From Oceanobacillus neutriphilus (GTDB lineage: Bacteria; Bacillota; Bacilli; Bacillales; Amphibacillaceae): a stretch of 64,000 bases of DNA. Shown here one piece after another: positions 43,510-53,124 of the stretch. The stretch is taken from positions 310,001-374,000 of the forward strand of contig NZ_BMLW01000001.1 of the NCBI RefSeq assembly GCF_014645515.1, in the 5' to 3' direction. The notes beneath the pieces were generated by a model, which saw nothing but the letters and a program-made list of their open reading frames with translations, did no database searches and had not been told where the DNA came from. The translations under genes were made by a program, and so were the position numbers. The stretch's first letter is position 1, and each line of letters starts with the position of its first letter.

Positions 43510-44865
43510 TTACATCCCCAATAAAGTAGTTACTATCCAGTTGGAGCCATAGAATATCATAAATTGAACCCCGATGCCTACACCGAGGAAACGATTCAAT
43601 AATCCGCCGACCATGGCCATTGCAAAAGTAACGGTAACACTCACCAAACCGCCTTCATAAAACGCAAGCAGCGTAACTACACCAATAAACATTGCTATAA
43701 TGGCTTCCTGATTAATATGTTTTAGGACAAGTACTGTCGCCTTTCTGGCAAAGTTCATTGAGAACGGATAGGCGATAACTGCTGCAACAATAATTCCAAT
43801 CAGCCCATAAAGAAGAAAATCCATTGGCTCCATTAACGTATGTAAATTATGGAGCGGCTCTGTTGTAAATACCGGCGGCGCATTAAATAATGCCTGTGCC
43901 GGACCAATTGCCACAGGACTGAGCGGAATTCCGAATGCAACAAGCGGAATAATCGTTTCCGCAATATAAGTAGATTCTGTTACACCATTCATCGTAGAAA
44001 GACTGGTCGTTGATTTTTTGTATTGCCCCTTCACACGGGATCCTATTATTTCCCCCATTAACGCTGTCATCCCGACAGGACTGAGAGCAAAGGTCAGAGA
44101 AGACAGAAAGGATGTTCCGCCAACCGATGCTGCTTGCTTTTTCGTTAAAACTTTAAATGGATTGGGAAAATATCCAGACCAGGATTTCTTCTCGGGAGCT
44201 AATTTATATTCATTCGGCTGTTGACGCTGAATCATTAACCGTCCACTTGCAGAGGAAGCCAATAGAATATCCGTAAACATTGGTCCAATTGCAATCCCCA
44301 GGAAAAAGCTTATGGATAATCCTGTCCCTAAAATGGTTGTACTGACCAGATTTAATCCTTGAATCACAAGAGCAAGCGGAATAATTAAAATAATACTTGC
44401 CCAGCGTCCTTTGGAAAAATAACCGATTAAAACTGCTGCCAACGTAAAAATAATCCCGGCATTTTCTTGAAAAAATTCGCCAAACTGACTCAAGAATACA
44501 GCAAACGCCAATGACACAGGAAGCGCAATAAATGCACCAATAACTCCGCCAGAAATCATTTTTCGCAAAGCAATATGCGGCAGGCCGATTCGCCGCATAA
44601 AGTTGGCATGATCGAGCATCGGAGCAGCTGTTGTATCTCCAGGTACACCCATTAATGCAGTTGGTATCGCATGGGTAAGATGCTTTGAAAGTACCGCCGA
44701 CATAAAAAATGCAAAAACGGCCTCTGGCGGTGCCCCTAACAATACGACAATTAATGTTGCCGGAACAAGCACAGCGGTTTCATCTGAGCCGGAAATTAAA
44801 CCGATTGCAGTGAATATTATCCCCGCTACAACCGCCAACAAAATTGATATAAGTAATACATCCAT
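43510..44865 (-). CDS. TctA-like permease (tripartite tricarboxylate transporter type)
   Basis: 451 aa, 10-12 membrane spans. The family signature HAIPTALMGVPGDTTAAPMLD (conserved GxPG) and the second-half motif AFGIPLSPVAIGPAQALF mark the large permease of TTT-type transporters. The partner TctC binding protein is not adjacent; the gene just upstream encodes a small two-span membrane protein that may serve as the small subunit. Substrate unknown. Confidence 0.8.
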   Translation of the reverse strand: MDVLLISILLAVVAGIIFTAIGLISGSDETAVLVPATLIVVLLGAPPEAVFAFFMSAVLSKHLTHAIPTALMGVPGDTTAAPMLDHANFMRRIGLPHIALRKMISGGVIGAFIALPVSLAFAVFLSQFGEFFQENAGIIFTLAAVLIGYFSKGRWASIILIIPLALVIQGLNLVSTTILGTGLSISFFLGIAIGPMFTDILLASSASGRLMIQRQQPNEYKLAPEKKSWSGYFPNPFKVLTKKQAASVGGTSFLSSLTFALSPVGMTALMGEIIGSRVKGQYKKSTTSLSTMNGVTESTYIAETIIPLVAFGIPLSPVAIGPAQALFNAPPVFTTEPLHNLHTLMEPMDFLLYGLIGIIVAAVIAYPFSMNFARKATVLVLKHINQEAIIAMFIGVVTLLAFYEGGLVSVTVTFAMAMVGGLLNRFLGVGIGVQFMIFYGSNWIVTTLLGM

Positions 44866-44887
44866 TTGGGTTCATTCTCCTCTTTCA

Positions 44888-45331
44888 CTATTTCTTCTCT
44901 TCCGGATGACGCTGTTCATTCTCATCAGGTATAAACATGTCATAAAATCCCTGTTCCTTCATTTCCTGCGCTGTTACCGGATCATTTAAAATAGATTCCC
45001 GCTCTTCTTCCATATCCAGCTGCAGCTTCTCATATATTTCCGATAGTTCATTGTTCGTTGAAGCTGTTTCATTCAGGGTTCTTTTTGGTTTAAATAAAAA
45101 TGTATTTACCAGCAGGCCCGTTACACTTCCGGCTATCCCCAGCAGCAGTGAATAGGACTGGATCATCTCCTCTGGAGCAATTCGAGGAAAAATAAGCTCT
45201 CTGCCTGCAAAAAAGCCAATAAAACTGAACACTATACTGATGATAATTGTAAAAATTAAATGCTTCCCATAAACAGTGTCACCGATAATTTCAACATATG
45301 TCCAGGAATTCTTTTGTTCTTGTTCTGCCAT
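44888..45331 (-). CDS. Small membrane protein partnered with TctA-like permease
   Basis: 147 aa. Two membrane spans (about residues 25-43, FTIIISIVFSFIGFFAGREL; about 62-82, YSLLLGIAGSVTGLLVNTFL) and an acidic cytoplasmic tail (EIYEKLQLDMEEERESILND). It ends 22 nt before the permease start, so the two are an operon. It could be a TctB-like small subunit, though it is shorter than usual (TctB has four spans). Confidence 0.65.
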   Translation of the reverse strand: MAEQEQKNSWTYVEIIGDTVYGKHLIFTIIISIVFSFIGFFAGRELIFPRIAPEEMIQSYSLLLGIAGSVTGLLVNTFLFKPKRTLNETASTNNELSEIYEKLQLDMEEERESILNDPVTAQEMKEQGFYDMFIPDENEQRHPEEKK

Positions 45332-45636
45332 CTTTTCAGGGCCCCTTCTCTAAATAAAAGTCTGAATCATTTATCTGCAGAATGAAATAATCTGATTATA
45401 CTACATACAAGCCAATTATACTAGAACCTATTAGCAGATACTAATTACATATTTTAAGAATAAAAAAATCACCCCCGCTTTACTTTTATTCTGCAACACA
45501 GATTGTAAATTCTATTTTCTGTTAAAATAAACACGCATTTTACTTTCCTGTTACTACTATTATTTCAAAATTTTATGTAGGATAAAACAAGATGCATTAT
45601 CACAATGTTGTACAAAGATGATTCTCAACTTTGTGA

Positions 45637-45650
45637 TGTAAACGCATTCA
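45637..45650 (+). promoter_or_regulatory. cre (CcpA) site upstream of the PTS regulator
   Basis: TGTAAACGCATTCA matches 13 of 14 positions of TGWAANCGNTNWCA, 49 nt before the regulator start. Points to catabolite repression of the galactitol-type PTS genes. The rest of the 367-nt gap 45332-45698 is AT-rich with nothing else recognised. Confidence 0.7.
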
Positions 45651-45698
45651 TTAATTATTCAGCAATTGTTATGATTCTAATCAAAGGAGGCAGGCGTT

Positions 45699-47759
45699 GT
45701 GTTAGGAGAAAGAGAAGAGATTATTTTTAACGCACTAATCAACGATACAAGCATTTCAAGTTCAGAGCTTGCAGATAAATATAATCTTTCTCGCCGACAA
45801 TTAGGCTATACCTTTAAAAAAATAAATACTTGGTTAAAAGACAGTCATTTGCCAGAAATCGAACGAACCAGGAAAGGTCAATTTATTATTGATCAATCTA
45901 TTTTAACTGCAACTGTGAAGCGAGGTTCCGCTGGAGATTCAAAGTCCCGGGACGGAATCATGTCTGAACAGAATCGGGTAAAATTTCTGATTATGGCCAT
46001 ATTAGGCGGAAAAGATACTATTTCGTTAAACGGGTTAACCAGACAGCTGGATGTCAGCAAGAACACCATTTTAAATGATATGAAGCATGCTCAGAAGCTG
46101 CTGGATTCTTATCAATTAGAAATTCAGCATACAAGAAAAGACGGTTATCAAATTTTAGGAAATGAATTTCAGGCACGCAAAATGATGATAGGACTTGCGA
46201 ATGAATTAATCCTGCACGATGACAATAAAAGAAAGCTGCAGGAAATACTGATGCTCGAGGATGAATTGCTTGATCAGTTCGAGCGCCGGCTGGAGCGGGT
46301 GGAACAAAAGCTTACCATCCAATTCACAGATGAAATTATGATGTCGCTCCCGGCAATATTTGTATTAATTCTGCGGAGAATCCAAAAAGGATATCCGATT
46401 CAACCTTTCTTTATCCGTTATGATGAACTATCTAATACAAAGGAATACCAGGCGACAGAGGAAATTTTATACGATAAAAGCCTTCCAACGCCTGAGCGTA
46501 TCTTTATTACATTGAATCTGTTAACGGGCAGTGTGCACCGGAATTCCTGGGTGACAGAGGATTACATTCCTGACTTAATTCCGGCGATTGATAAAATGGT
46601 CCGGCTCTTTGAAAAAAATGCCTGCATTAACTTTCATGACCGTAAGCAGTTGATTGATAAGCTTCTGCAGCATTTAACACCAGCGTACTACCGGATTAGA
46701 TATCAGCTGACAGATTCTATCCTTTTCGAGGATAACGAGAATGAAGAATTTGAACAAATCCGGCATCTGGTTCATTTGGCAATTAGTCCGCTCGAAGAAG
46801 TAATGGAAAGCAGAATTCCTGAAAATGAGATTACTTATATTGTCATGTTGATCAGCGGCTGGATGCACAAACAGGGAGAAAGTATAGCTCAGAAAATAAA
46901 AGCACTGGTTGTCTGCCCGCGGGGAATTTCCGTTTCCCGGCTAATGTTTCAGCAGCTGCGTGAGCTATTCCCTGAATTCGTATTTTTGGATTGGCTGTCT
47001 GTCAGAGAGTTTTTACATTACGAGCTGGATTACGATATCGTTTTCTCGCCAATTACGTTAGAGACGGAAAAAAAACTGTTTATCTGCAAGCCGGTTCTGC
47101 GTACAGAAGATAAGCAGCGCATTCGAAAACAAGTCATGCTGGAAATATACGATTATATTCCAAATGAAATCAATGTGGACGATTTAATTGATAAGATCCA
47201 GCAGCATTCCAATATTTCAGATGAAAAGAGTTTGCGTAAGGAGCTCTATGCTTATATTCATCGGGATAAGAATGCGGCTATTACAAAGCAAGCCCCTACT
47301 GACGAAGAGAAAGACTTACATGATTTTCTGACTGTGAATCATATTACGCTGAGAGAATCTGTCTCCTCTTTTGATGAAGCTATCCGGCTATGCGGTGCAC
47401 CATTACTTAAACTTGGATACATTACACCAAATTATATCGATGCAACCATTCAGCATTCGAAAGAAGATTCTTATATTGCTATCGGCGAGCATGTTGCCAT
47501 TCCTCACGCTACACCAGAGGAAGGTGTCCAAAAAGTTGGTATGAGCCTGTTAAAAATTCGTAACGGTGTCGCTTACGGGGAAGAAAATCATCAGATTCAT
47601 GTGATGATTATGATTGCTGCAGTCGATAAAAAACAGCATATTCATGCCCTGATGCAGCTGATGAAGGTCGCTTCCTCGTCCAGTCTGTTACCGAAACTGA
47701 TTCAGGCCAGTTCGAAGGAATATATATACAAGTTGATTCGAGATTATATTATTAATTGA
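45699..47759 (+). CDS. PRD-containing PTS transcription regulator (MtlR/LicR type)
   Basis: 686 aa, GTG start with GGAGGCAGG. Domains in order: two HTHs (SSSELADKYNLSRRQLGYTF; LNGLTRQLDVSKNTILNDMK), two PRDs (about residues 185-400), an EIIB(Gat)-like domain with CPRGISVSRLMFQQL (Cys present), and an EIIA(Fru/Mtl)-like domain with His in GEHVAIPHATPEEG. Phosphorylation by HPr and the PTS should set its activity. It lies just upstream of the galactitol-type EIIA/B/C genes, its likely target. Confidence 0.92.
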   Translation: MLGEREEIIFNALINDTSISSSELADKYNLSRRQLGYTFKKINTWLKDSHLPEIERTRKGQFIIDQSILTATVKRGSAGDSKSRDGIMSEQNRVKFLIMAILGGKDTISLNGLTRQLDVSKNTILNDMKHAQKLLDSYQLEIQHTRKDGYQILGNEFQARKMMIGLANELILHDDNKRKLQEILMLEDELLDQFERRLERVEQKLTIQFTDEIMMSLPAIFVLILRRIQKGYPIQPFFIRYDELSNTKEYQATEEILYDKSLPTPERIFITLNLLTGSVHRNSWVTEDYIPDLIPAIDKMVRLFEKNACINFHDRKQLIDKLLQHLTPAYYRIRYQLTDSILFEDNENEEFEQIRHLVHLAISPLEEVMESRIPENEITYIVMLISGWMHKQGESIAQKIKALVVCPRGISVSRLMFQQLRELFPEFVFLDWLSVREFLHYELDYDIVFSPITLETEKKLFICKPVLRTEDKQRIRKQVMLEIYDYIPNEINVDDLIDKIQQHSNISDEKSLRKELYAYIHRDKNAAITKQAPTDEEKDLHDFLTVNHITLRESVSSFDEAIRLCGAPLLKLGYITPNYIDATIQHSKEDSYIAIGEHVAIPHATPEEGVQKVGMSLLKIRNGVAYGEENHQIHVMIMIAAVDKKQHIHALMQLMKVASSSSLLPKLIQASSKEYIYKLIRDYIIN

Positions 47760-47771
47760 TTCATAGAAGGA

Positions 47772-47808
47772 TGTTCAAAAAATCCAATAAACAGAGGACT
47801 TTTGAACA
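47772..47808. repeat. TGTTCAAAA hairpin repeat, copy 2
   Basis: Arms TGTTCAAAA/TTTTGAACA with inner TCC/GGA, between the regulator and the EIIA gene. Same arms as the repeat at 41223-41272. Confidence 0.65.
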
Positions 47809-47840
47809 CGCACTAATAGTTAAGGCAGGAGTGGTATTTC

Positions 47841-48332
47841 ATGAGTGAATTTCGTTTTAATGAGGAAGTTATTTTAATGAATTTAGAGGCTGCTGACTAC
47901 ACAGAAGTACTTCAGCAGATGGGAGAAAATCTAGTAAAACATCATTATGTCAAAGACAGCTTTATTCCGGCAATTATCGAAAGAGAGCAAGAATTTGCAA
48001 CCGGATTACCAACAGCAGGCGTATCTGTGGCTATCCCGCATACAGATGCTGTTCATGTAAACCAGAAAACCATCAGCATAGCTACATTAAAAAATCCGGT
48101 AGACTTTGTCATTATGGGAGAAGTAAGCGAAACCACTCCTGTTCAAATCGTATTTATGCTGGCAATGGATGAGCCTCATTCACAACTGGAGCTTCTGCAG
48201 GATTTAATGAAGATTTTTCAAGAAGGTACTTTTCTCGATCAATTACTCCAGACAGATAGTGTACTGGAGTTGAAGAAACAAGTAACTGAAAAACTTAATT
48301 TGAGTGACTTTAAAGGAGGTGAGAGGCTATGA
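47841..48332 (+). CDS. gatA: PTS EIIA, galactitol/fructose type
   Basis: 163 aa. The active-site histidine is in ATGLPTAGVSVAIPHTDAVH, the usual EIIA(Fru/Gat) site. It carries phosphate from HPr to the EIIB encoded directly downstream, with which it overlaps by 4 nt. Symbol by position with gatB/gatC; the true sugar alcohol is unproven. Confidence 0.85.
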   Translation: MSEFRFNEEVILMNLEAADYTEVLQQMGENLVKHHYVKDSFIPAIIEREQEFATGLPTAGVSVAIPHTDAVHVNQKTISIATLKNPVDFVIMGEVSETTPVQIVFMLAMDEPHSQLELLQDLMKIFQEGTFLDQLLQTDSVLELKKQVTEKLNLSDFKGGERL

Positions 48333-48607
48333 AACAAGTACTTGTAGCTTGCGGAGCAGGAATTGCTACATCGACTGTCGTGAATAATGCGATTGAAGAA
48401 TTAGCAAAAGAAAATGGAATAAAGGTAGATTTAAAACAAATCAGAATTGCAGAAGTAAGTACCTATGAGGATACAGCAGACTTATTAGTTACTACTGCAA
48501 TGACAAAGAAGGAATATTCTTTCCCGGTTATTAATGCACGTACGTTCCTGACAGGAATTGGTGTAGAGGATACAAAGAAACAGATTTTAGAAGAGTTATT
48601 AAAATAA
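48329..48607 (+). CDS. gatB: PTS EIIB, galactitol type
   Basis: 92 aa. Phospho-cysteine in VLVACGAGIATSTVVNNAI at the start, the typical GatB P-loop. Preceded by GGAGGTGAG. Transfers phosphate to the incoming substrate on EIIC. Confidence 0.9.
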   Translation: MKQVLVACGAGIATSTVVNNAIEELAKENGIKVDLKQIRIAEVSTYEDTADLLVTTAMTKKEYSFPVINARTFLTGIGVEDTKKQILEELLK

Positions 48608-48681
48608 TATTTTGCTGCTCTATTCTTTTAAAAACTTCCCCTTAAATAGAGCAGCATCCTAATCCATAGGAGGGACATCTT

Positions 48682-49908
48682 ATGCAAGGATTTGTTGATT
48701 TTATACAAGCATTTCTAGGTTTAGGAGCTACCGTCATTTTACCTGTTGTCATCTTTTTACTTGGACTTTTATTTGGCCAAAAGCCTGGAAAAGCTTTTCG
48801 CTCCGGTCTGACAATTGGTGTTGCATTTGTAGGTATTTTCCTTGTTATAGACTTATTAACTTTAAATCTCGGCCCGGCAGCACAAGGAATGGTCGACAGA
48901 CTCGGTGTCAGCTTAAATACAATTGATATTGGCTGGCCGGCAACCTCATCCATTGCCTGGGCATCAACAATTGCTGCCTTTATTATTCCATTAGGTTTAG
49001 TTGTAAACGTTATCATGCTGGTGACAAAAACAACGAAAACAATGAACGTCGATATTTGGAACTTTTGGCATTACACCTTTATGGGGGCAATTGTCTATAC
49101 CGTCTCCGGGAGTATCGTGCAAGGGTTAATTGCAGCAACATTATTCCAGATTATCTGTTTAAAAATAGCAGACTGGACCCAGCCAATGGTTCGTGATTTT
49201 TATGAAATGCCTGGAGTTTCTGTGGCAACAGGAAGTACGATCTCTTATGCTCCATTTATTTTTGTTGTCAAAGGACTTCAGAAAATCCCGGGTATCAATA
49301 AACTGCATGCAGATCCAGACTCGATTCAAAAGCGTTTTGGTGTGTTTGGAGATTCCATGGTTATCGGTTTAATTCTTGGTGCTGCAATCGGCGCTTTAGC
49401 CGGCTATGGTGTCGGCGACATTATTAATATTGGTATCTCTATGGCTGCTGTTATGGTACTGATGCCAAGAATGGTAAAAATCCTGATGGAAGGATTAATG
49501 CCAGTATCTGAATCTGCCCGTACATGGCTGAATAAGCACTTCGGTGATCGTGAAATTAACATTGGTCTGGATGCAGCTGTTCTTTTAGGTCATCCATCTG
49601 TTATTGCTACTGCACTAATTTTAACACCGGTCACTGTTCTGATTGCTGTTATTTTACCAGGAAATGCTGTGCTTCCTTTTGGAGACCTGGCAACCATTCC
49701 ATTTGTTATCGCCTTTGTTGTTGGAGCTTCTAAAGGGAATATTATTCACTCTGTTATTGTCGGCTCGATTATGATTGCTGTTTCACTCTATGTAGCAACG
49801 GACATCGCCCCATTATTTACAGATATGGCGATGCGTGCAGATATTAATCTTCCCGAAGGCTCCGCACAGGTATCCAGTATTGACCAAGGTGGAAATATCG
49901 TGAACTAG
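48682..49908 (+). CDS. gatC: PTS EIIC, galactitol type
   Basis: 408 aa, about 10 membrane spans. Typical GatC text: QAFLGLGATVILPVVIFLLG, LGVSLNTIDIGWPATSSIAW and MKILMEGLMPVSESARTWLN. Membrane channel of the EIIABC complex. Slightly shorter than E. coli GatC (about 450). It follows gatB by 75 nt, a gap with a weak hairpin. Confidence 0.9.
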   Translation: MQGFVDFIQAFLGLGATVILPVVIFLLGLLFGQKPGKAFRSGLTIGVAFVGIFLVIDLLTLNLGPAAQGMVDRLGVSLNTIDIGWPATSSIAWASTIAAFIIPLGLVVNVIMLVTKTTKTMNVDIWNFWHYTFMGAIVYTVSGSIVQGLIAATLFQIICLKIADWTQPMVRDFYEMPGVSVATGSTISYAPFIFVVKGLQKIPGINKLHADPDSIQKRFGVFGDSMVIGLILGAAIGALAGYGVGDIINIGISMAAVMVLMPRMVKILMEGLMPVSESARTWLNKHFGDREINIGLDAAVLLGHPSVIATALILTPVTVLIAVILPGNAVLPFGDLATIPFVIAFVVGASKGNIIHSVIVGSIMIAVSLYVATDIAPLFTDMAMRADINLPEGSAQVSSIDQGGNIVN

Positions 49909-49985
49909 GTAATTTGGAGATTCTTTGATCTTTTTAACTAATGAGACGTTTTATTTGAATCAAACGTTACTTTTAATATGTAAAT

Positions 49986-50063
49986 AGCAGAAAATAATGA
50001 TGTTATGAATAATTACTTATGATTTTCTTTAATGCGTAAGAATAACTCATCATTATTTCTGCT
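49986..50063 (+). other. Long leader hairpin before the first dehydrogenase
   Basis: AGCAGAAAATAATGATG pairs with CATCATTATTTCTGCT (one bulge) across about 45 nt that fold further (CTTA/TAAG). No U-tract follows. Could be an RNA processing site or a regulatory leader between gatC and the dehydrogenase gene. Confidence 0.55.
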
Positions 50064-50114
50064 AACCCTTTCCCATTGGAAAAGAACAGAAATTATTGAA
50101 AAGGAGAAAAAACG

Positions 50115-51158
50115 ATGAAAGCTCTCGTTAAGACCGAACTGGGACATGGAAATTTATGCCTCCAGGATGTAGAAGAACCTACTGTTTCCAGCCATCAAGT
50201 AAAAATCAAAGTTGCTTATGCAGGAATCTGCGGCTCCGATATCCATACCTATGAAGGTCATTATAAAGTCGCAGTCCCAGTTACATTAGGACATGAATTT
50301 TCAGGAGAAATCGTAGAAATCGGAGAAGGTGTAACAAATTTTAAAGTCGGTGATCGCGTTACATCAGAAACTACCTTTTATACCTGTGGGGAATGCCACT
50401 ATTGTCAATCAGGAGACTATAATTTATGTAACCACCGTAAAGGGCTTGGAAGTCAGGTAAATGGCGGTTTTGCCAAATATCTGATTGCACGTGAAGAAAG
50501 TCTTCATCATTTGCCTCAGGAGGTAGATGATCGTTCTGCAGCAATGACAGAGCCCTTGGCATGTACTTATCATGCCATTCAAAAAACAGTAATCCGCGAG
50601 GGAGATCTGGTTATTGTCCTCGGTCCGGGCCCAATCGGCTTATTTGCTGCCCAGGTGGCAAAAAGCTATGGAGCGACTGTTTTAGTTGCCGGCCTGACAA
50701 ATGATCAGATCCGTCTCGATAAAGCAAAGGAAATTGGCATGGATTATGTCATCAATCTTCAAGAAGAAAGCTTAAAGGACAAAGTAAATGAGCTGACCGA
50801 TGGCTACGGTGCAGATGTTCTTTTAGAATGCTCCGGTTCCATTCACGCAGCCAATCAAGGATTAGATTTATTAAGGAAAAAAGGACATTATGCGCAAATC
50901 GGTATCTTCCCGGAAGCTCAGGTTTCCTTCGACATGGAAAAAGTCATTCAAAAGGAAATACAGGTAGTTGGAAGCAGAAGTCAAAAGCCCGCTGATTGGG
51001 AGCCTTCCATCCAATTAATGAAGGAAGGCAAAGTGAACGCAAGAAGCCTGGTAACGCATGAATACACTATCGATCAATGGGATGAAGCTTACCAGGCAAT
51101 TAAAAGCGGAGAAGCTATTAAAGTGTTACTGACCCCTTTGGATGATGAAAGCATATGA
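50115..51158 (+). CDS. Zinc-dependent polyol dehydrogenase 1
   Basis: 347 aa medium-chain dehydrogenase. Catalytic zinc: GICGSDIHT with the GHEFSGEIVEIGEG motif and E in MTEPLAC. Structural zinc cysteines CGECHYCQSGDYNLC. Rossmann glycine motif VLGPGPIGLFAAQVAKS. Related to sorbitol/L-threonine-type dehydrogenases. Probably oxidises the phosphorylated polyol or an intermediate delivered by the GatABC PTS. Confidence 0.88.
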   Translation: MKALVKTELGHGNLCLQDVEEPTVSSHQVKIKVAYAGICGSDIHTYEGHYKVAVPVTLGHEFSGEIVEIGEGVTNFKVGDRVTSETTFYTCGECHYCQSGDYNLCNHRKGLGSQVNGGFAKYLIAREESLHHLPQEVDDRSAAMTEPLACTYHAIQKTVIREGDLVIVLGPGPIGLFAAQVAKSYGATVLVAGLTNDQIRLDKAKEIGMDYVINLQEESLKDKVNELTDGYGADVLLECSGSIHAANQGLDLLRKKGHYAQIGIFPEAQVSFDMEKVIQKEIQVVGSRSQKPADWEPSIQLMKEGKVNARSLVTHEYTIDQWDEAYQAIKSGEAIKVLLTPLDDESI

Positions 51159-51184
51159 AATTTATATCGAAATGAGGTTTTAAT

Positions 51185-51337
51185 ATGGTTGATATGTTTT
51201 TAGATTTTATGCTCGGTCCCATGCGTGGAATAAGTCAATTTTATTTTGAATATCAGCTTATCTTTAACTCGATTATCGTCGGTATCGCCGGCTATTTCTT
51301 AGTAAAAAAGAGAAAAAAATCAAACGAGACGCATTAG
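51185..51337 (+). CDS. 50-aa membrane protein between the two dehydrogenases
   Basis: Reads MVDMFLDFMLGPMRGISQFY, then one membrane span FNSIIVGIAGYFLV and a basic tail KKRKKSNETH. Start 27 nt after the first dehydrogenase, stop 14 nt before the second; GAGG SD. Its placement inside the operon argues that it is made. Not recognised; perhaps a small partner of the PTS membrane component. Confidence 0.6.
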   Translation: MVDMFLDFMLGPMRGISQFYFEYQLIFNSIIVGIAGYFLVKKRKKSNETH

Positions 51338-51351
51338 AAAGGAGTTCTGAT

Positions 51352-52395
51352 GTGAAGGCTCTAAATTTATACGATATAGAGGATTTACGTTATGTAGAAA
51401 ATACACCCCTTCCTCAACTAACTGGTAATGAGGATGTTCTAATCCAGGTTAAATCTGCCGGAATATGCGGTTCGGACTTATCCCGCTATAAAAAGCTTGG
51501 ACCCTATGTTTCAGGAACAACCTTTGGTCATGAATTTTCAGGTATTGTAGCTGCTGTCGGCAGTGCGGTAACTCAATTTAAAGAAGGTGATCGTGTATCC
51601 GCCTGCCCGACCTTTTCCTGTGGTAACTGTAACTACTGCAGACAGGGTGCTCCAACACGCTGCGAAGAGCTGACGGTTATTGGCGCAAAACACTCCGGCT
51701 CTTATGCGGAATACGTTATCCTTCCTGCATCCCATGTATTGCAGCTGCCTGATGAAATTGACTTTGACACTGCTGCCATGCTGGAACCTTCTTCTGTCGT
51801 TGTGCATGGTTTTTACCGCACATCGATTCAGCCGGGAGCCACAGTAGCTGTTATGGGTGTCGGCAGTATCGGCCTTCTTTCCATTCAGTGGGCTAAAATT
51901 TTTGGAGCAGCAATTGTTTTCGCCATCGATATTGATGAAAACAAGCTGAAAATTGCTAAACAGCTGGGGGCTGATATTCTTATTAACCCGCTCAAAGAAG
52001 ATACAGAAAAAGTTATTAAAAAGCATACTTCTTTAGGGGTTGACCTGGCAATCGAATCAGCAGGCTCCCCGATTACAAGTGAGCAGGTTCTTGCGCTTCC
52101 TAAAAAAGGCGGTGAGGTTTTATACTTAGGCATTCCTTACGGCGATATTACTCTCCAACGCTATTATTTTGAAAAAATCGTCCGGAATGAACTGCGCATT
52201 CTCGGCTCTTGGAACGCATTATCCGCACCTTTTCCAGGAAAAGAGTGGGAGACCGGGCTTCATTTTATGAAGACAGGACAGCTTGATGTGAAGCCGATGA
52301 TTTCTCATCATCTTTCGTTAGAAAAAGGGCCTGAGATTTTTCACCAGCTTACGCATAAAGAAATTGATGCTGTGAAAGTGCTATTTCATCCTTAA
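51352..52395 (+). CDS. gatD: Galactitol-1-phosphate 5-dehydrogenase-like enzyme
   Basis: 347 aa, GTG start after AAAGGAG. Medium-chain dehydrogenase: GICGSDLSRYKKLGPYVSGT and GHEFSGIVAAVG, structural zinc cysteines CGNCNYCRQGAPTRC, NAD motif VMGVGSIGLLSIQWAK, and GatD-like ending with GSWNALSAPFPGKEWETGLH. Converts the phosphorylated hexitol to a ketose phosphate for glycolysis. Last gene of the operon; terminator follows. Confidence 0.88.
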   Translation: MKALNLYDIEDLRYVENTPLPQLTGNEDVLIQVKSAGICGSDLSRYKKLGPYVSGTTFGHEFSGIVAAVGSAVTQFKEGDRVSACPTFSCGNCNYCRQGAPTRCEELTVIGAKHSGSYAEYVILPASHVLQLPDEIDFDTAAMLEPSSVVVHGFYRTSIQPGATVAVMGVGSIGLLSIQWAKIFGAAIVFAIDIDENKLKIAKQLGADILINPLKEDTEKVIKKHTSLGVDLAIESAGSPITSEQVLALPKKGGEVLYLGIPYGDITLQRYYFEKIVRNELRILGSWNALSAPFPGKEWETGLHFMKTGQLDVKPMISHHLSLEKGPEIFHQLTHKEIDAVKVLFHP

Positions 52396-52406
52396 GTTAT
52401 GGAAGT

Positions 52407-52443
52407 AAAAAAGAAGCCGGGAACCACTTCCGACTTCTTTTTT
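52407..52443. terminator. Terminator after gatD
   Basis: AAAAAAGAAG..CGG / CCG.CTTCTTTTTT stem ending in a U-tract, 11 nt past the stop. Confidence 0.85.
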
Positions 52444-52551
52444 AAGCTACGATAGAACTACACGCGAATCATTATTCTCTTTTACTTGACATCTCGTCTA
52501 GCTTATCGTCAATCTAAGCTGGAGATCGTATTGAAAAGTATCTATTGAATA

Positions 52552-53124
52552 TTAATTGTTCTCCTTGATAAAAATACGCCCTAGCGGAAGCCCCAAAATA
52601 CGATTATACAGTCTCTGATAAAAGGAAATATCATAAGCATCTGTTTTATCCAAATTATCCATCATTCTTAATGGAACAAAAAATGAATTCACCTTCATAT
52701 TTGAATTCATATGCAGTCCATTCCGTTCATAGAAGCTGATCCGGCGAAGTCTTGTAGTATAATCCTTCTTCCCCTTCGCAGCTTCCGGGTCCTCTACTTC
52801 CAGTAACATGCCATTGGGAGACAAATCATTCAGCTGACTGATTAATTCCCCTCCGAGTCCATTCGATCTATATTTAGGAAGAATAGCCAGATACGAAATA
52901 AAAATCCCCTTGAATGCTGACAATTCCTGATAAATGGCATAACCATATTTCTCTTGTCCATCCGTCAGATAAACAGCTTCCATCCTCTCCTTTTTGAAAT
53001 TGCGCTTCAGCACAAATTGAGGAAATAACTCCTGCCGTTCAAAGTCCTGTTTTAAATAATTATAGAGAACCTTTACGTTTATATTGGTCGGATTCATCTT
53101 TTTTAAATAGTATTTCTTCTGCAT
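52552..53124 (-). CDS. GNAT-family acetyltransferase
   Basis: 190 aa from ATG 53124 (MQKKYYLKKMNPTNINVKVL), eight bases after GGAAGGAG; the longer frame is unsupported. Acetyl-CoA motif A: ISYLAILPKYRSNGLGGELI (R-x-x-G-x-G), then LLEVEDPEAA and ISFYERNGLHMN. Substrate unknown. Upstream gap 53125-53509 is AT-rich and holds the RpiR leader hairpin. Confidence 0.88.
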   Translation of the reverse strand: MQKKYYLKKMNPTNINVKVLYNYLKQDFERQELFPQFVLKRNFKKERMEAVYLTDGQEKYGYAIYQELSAFKGIFISYLAILPKYRSNGLGGELISQLNDLSPNGMLLEVEDPEAAKGKKDYTTRLRRISFYERNGLHMNSNMKVNSFFVPLRMMDNLDKTDAYDISFYQRLYNRILGLPLGRIFIKENN

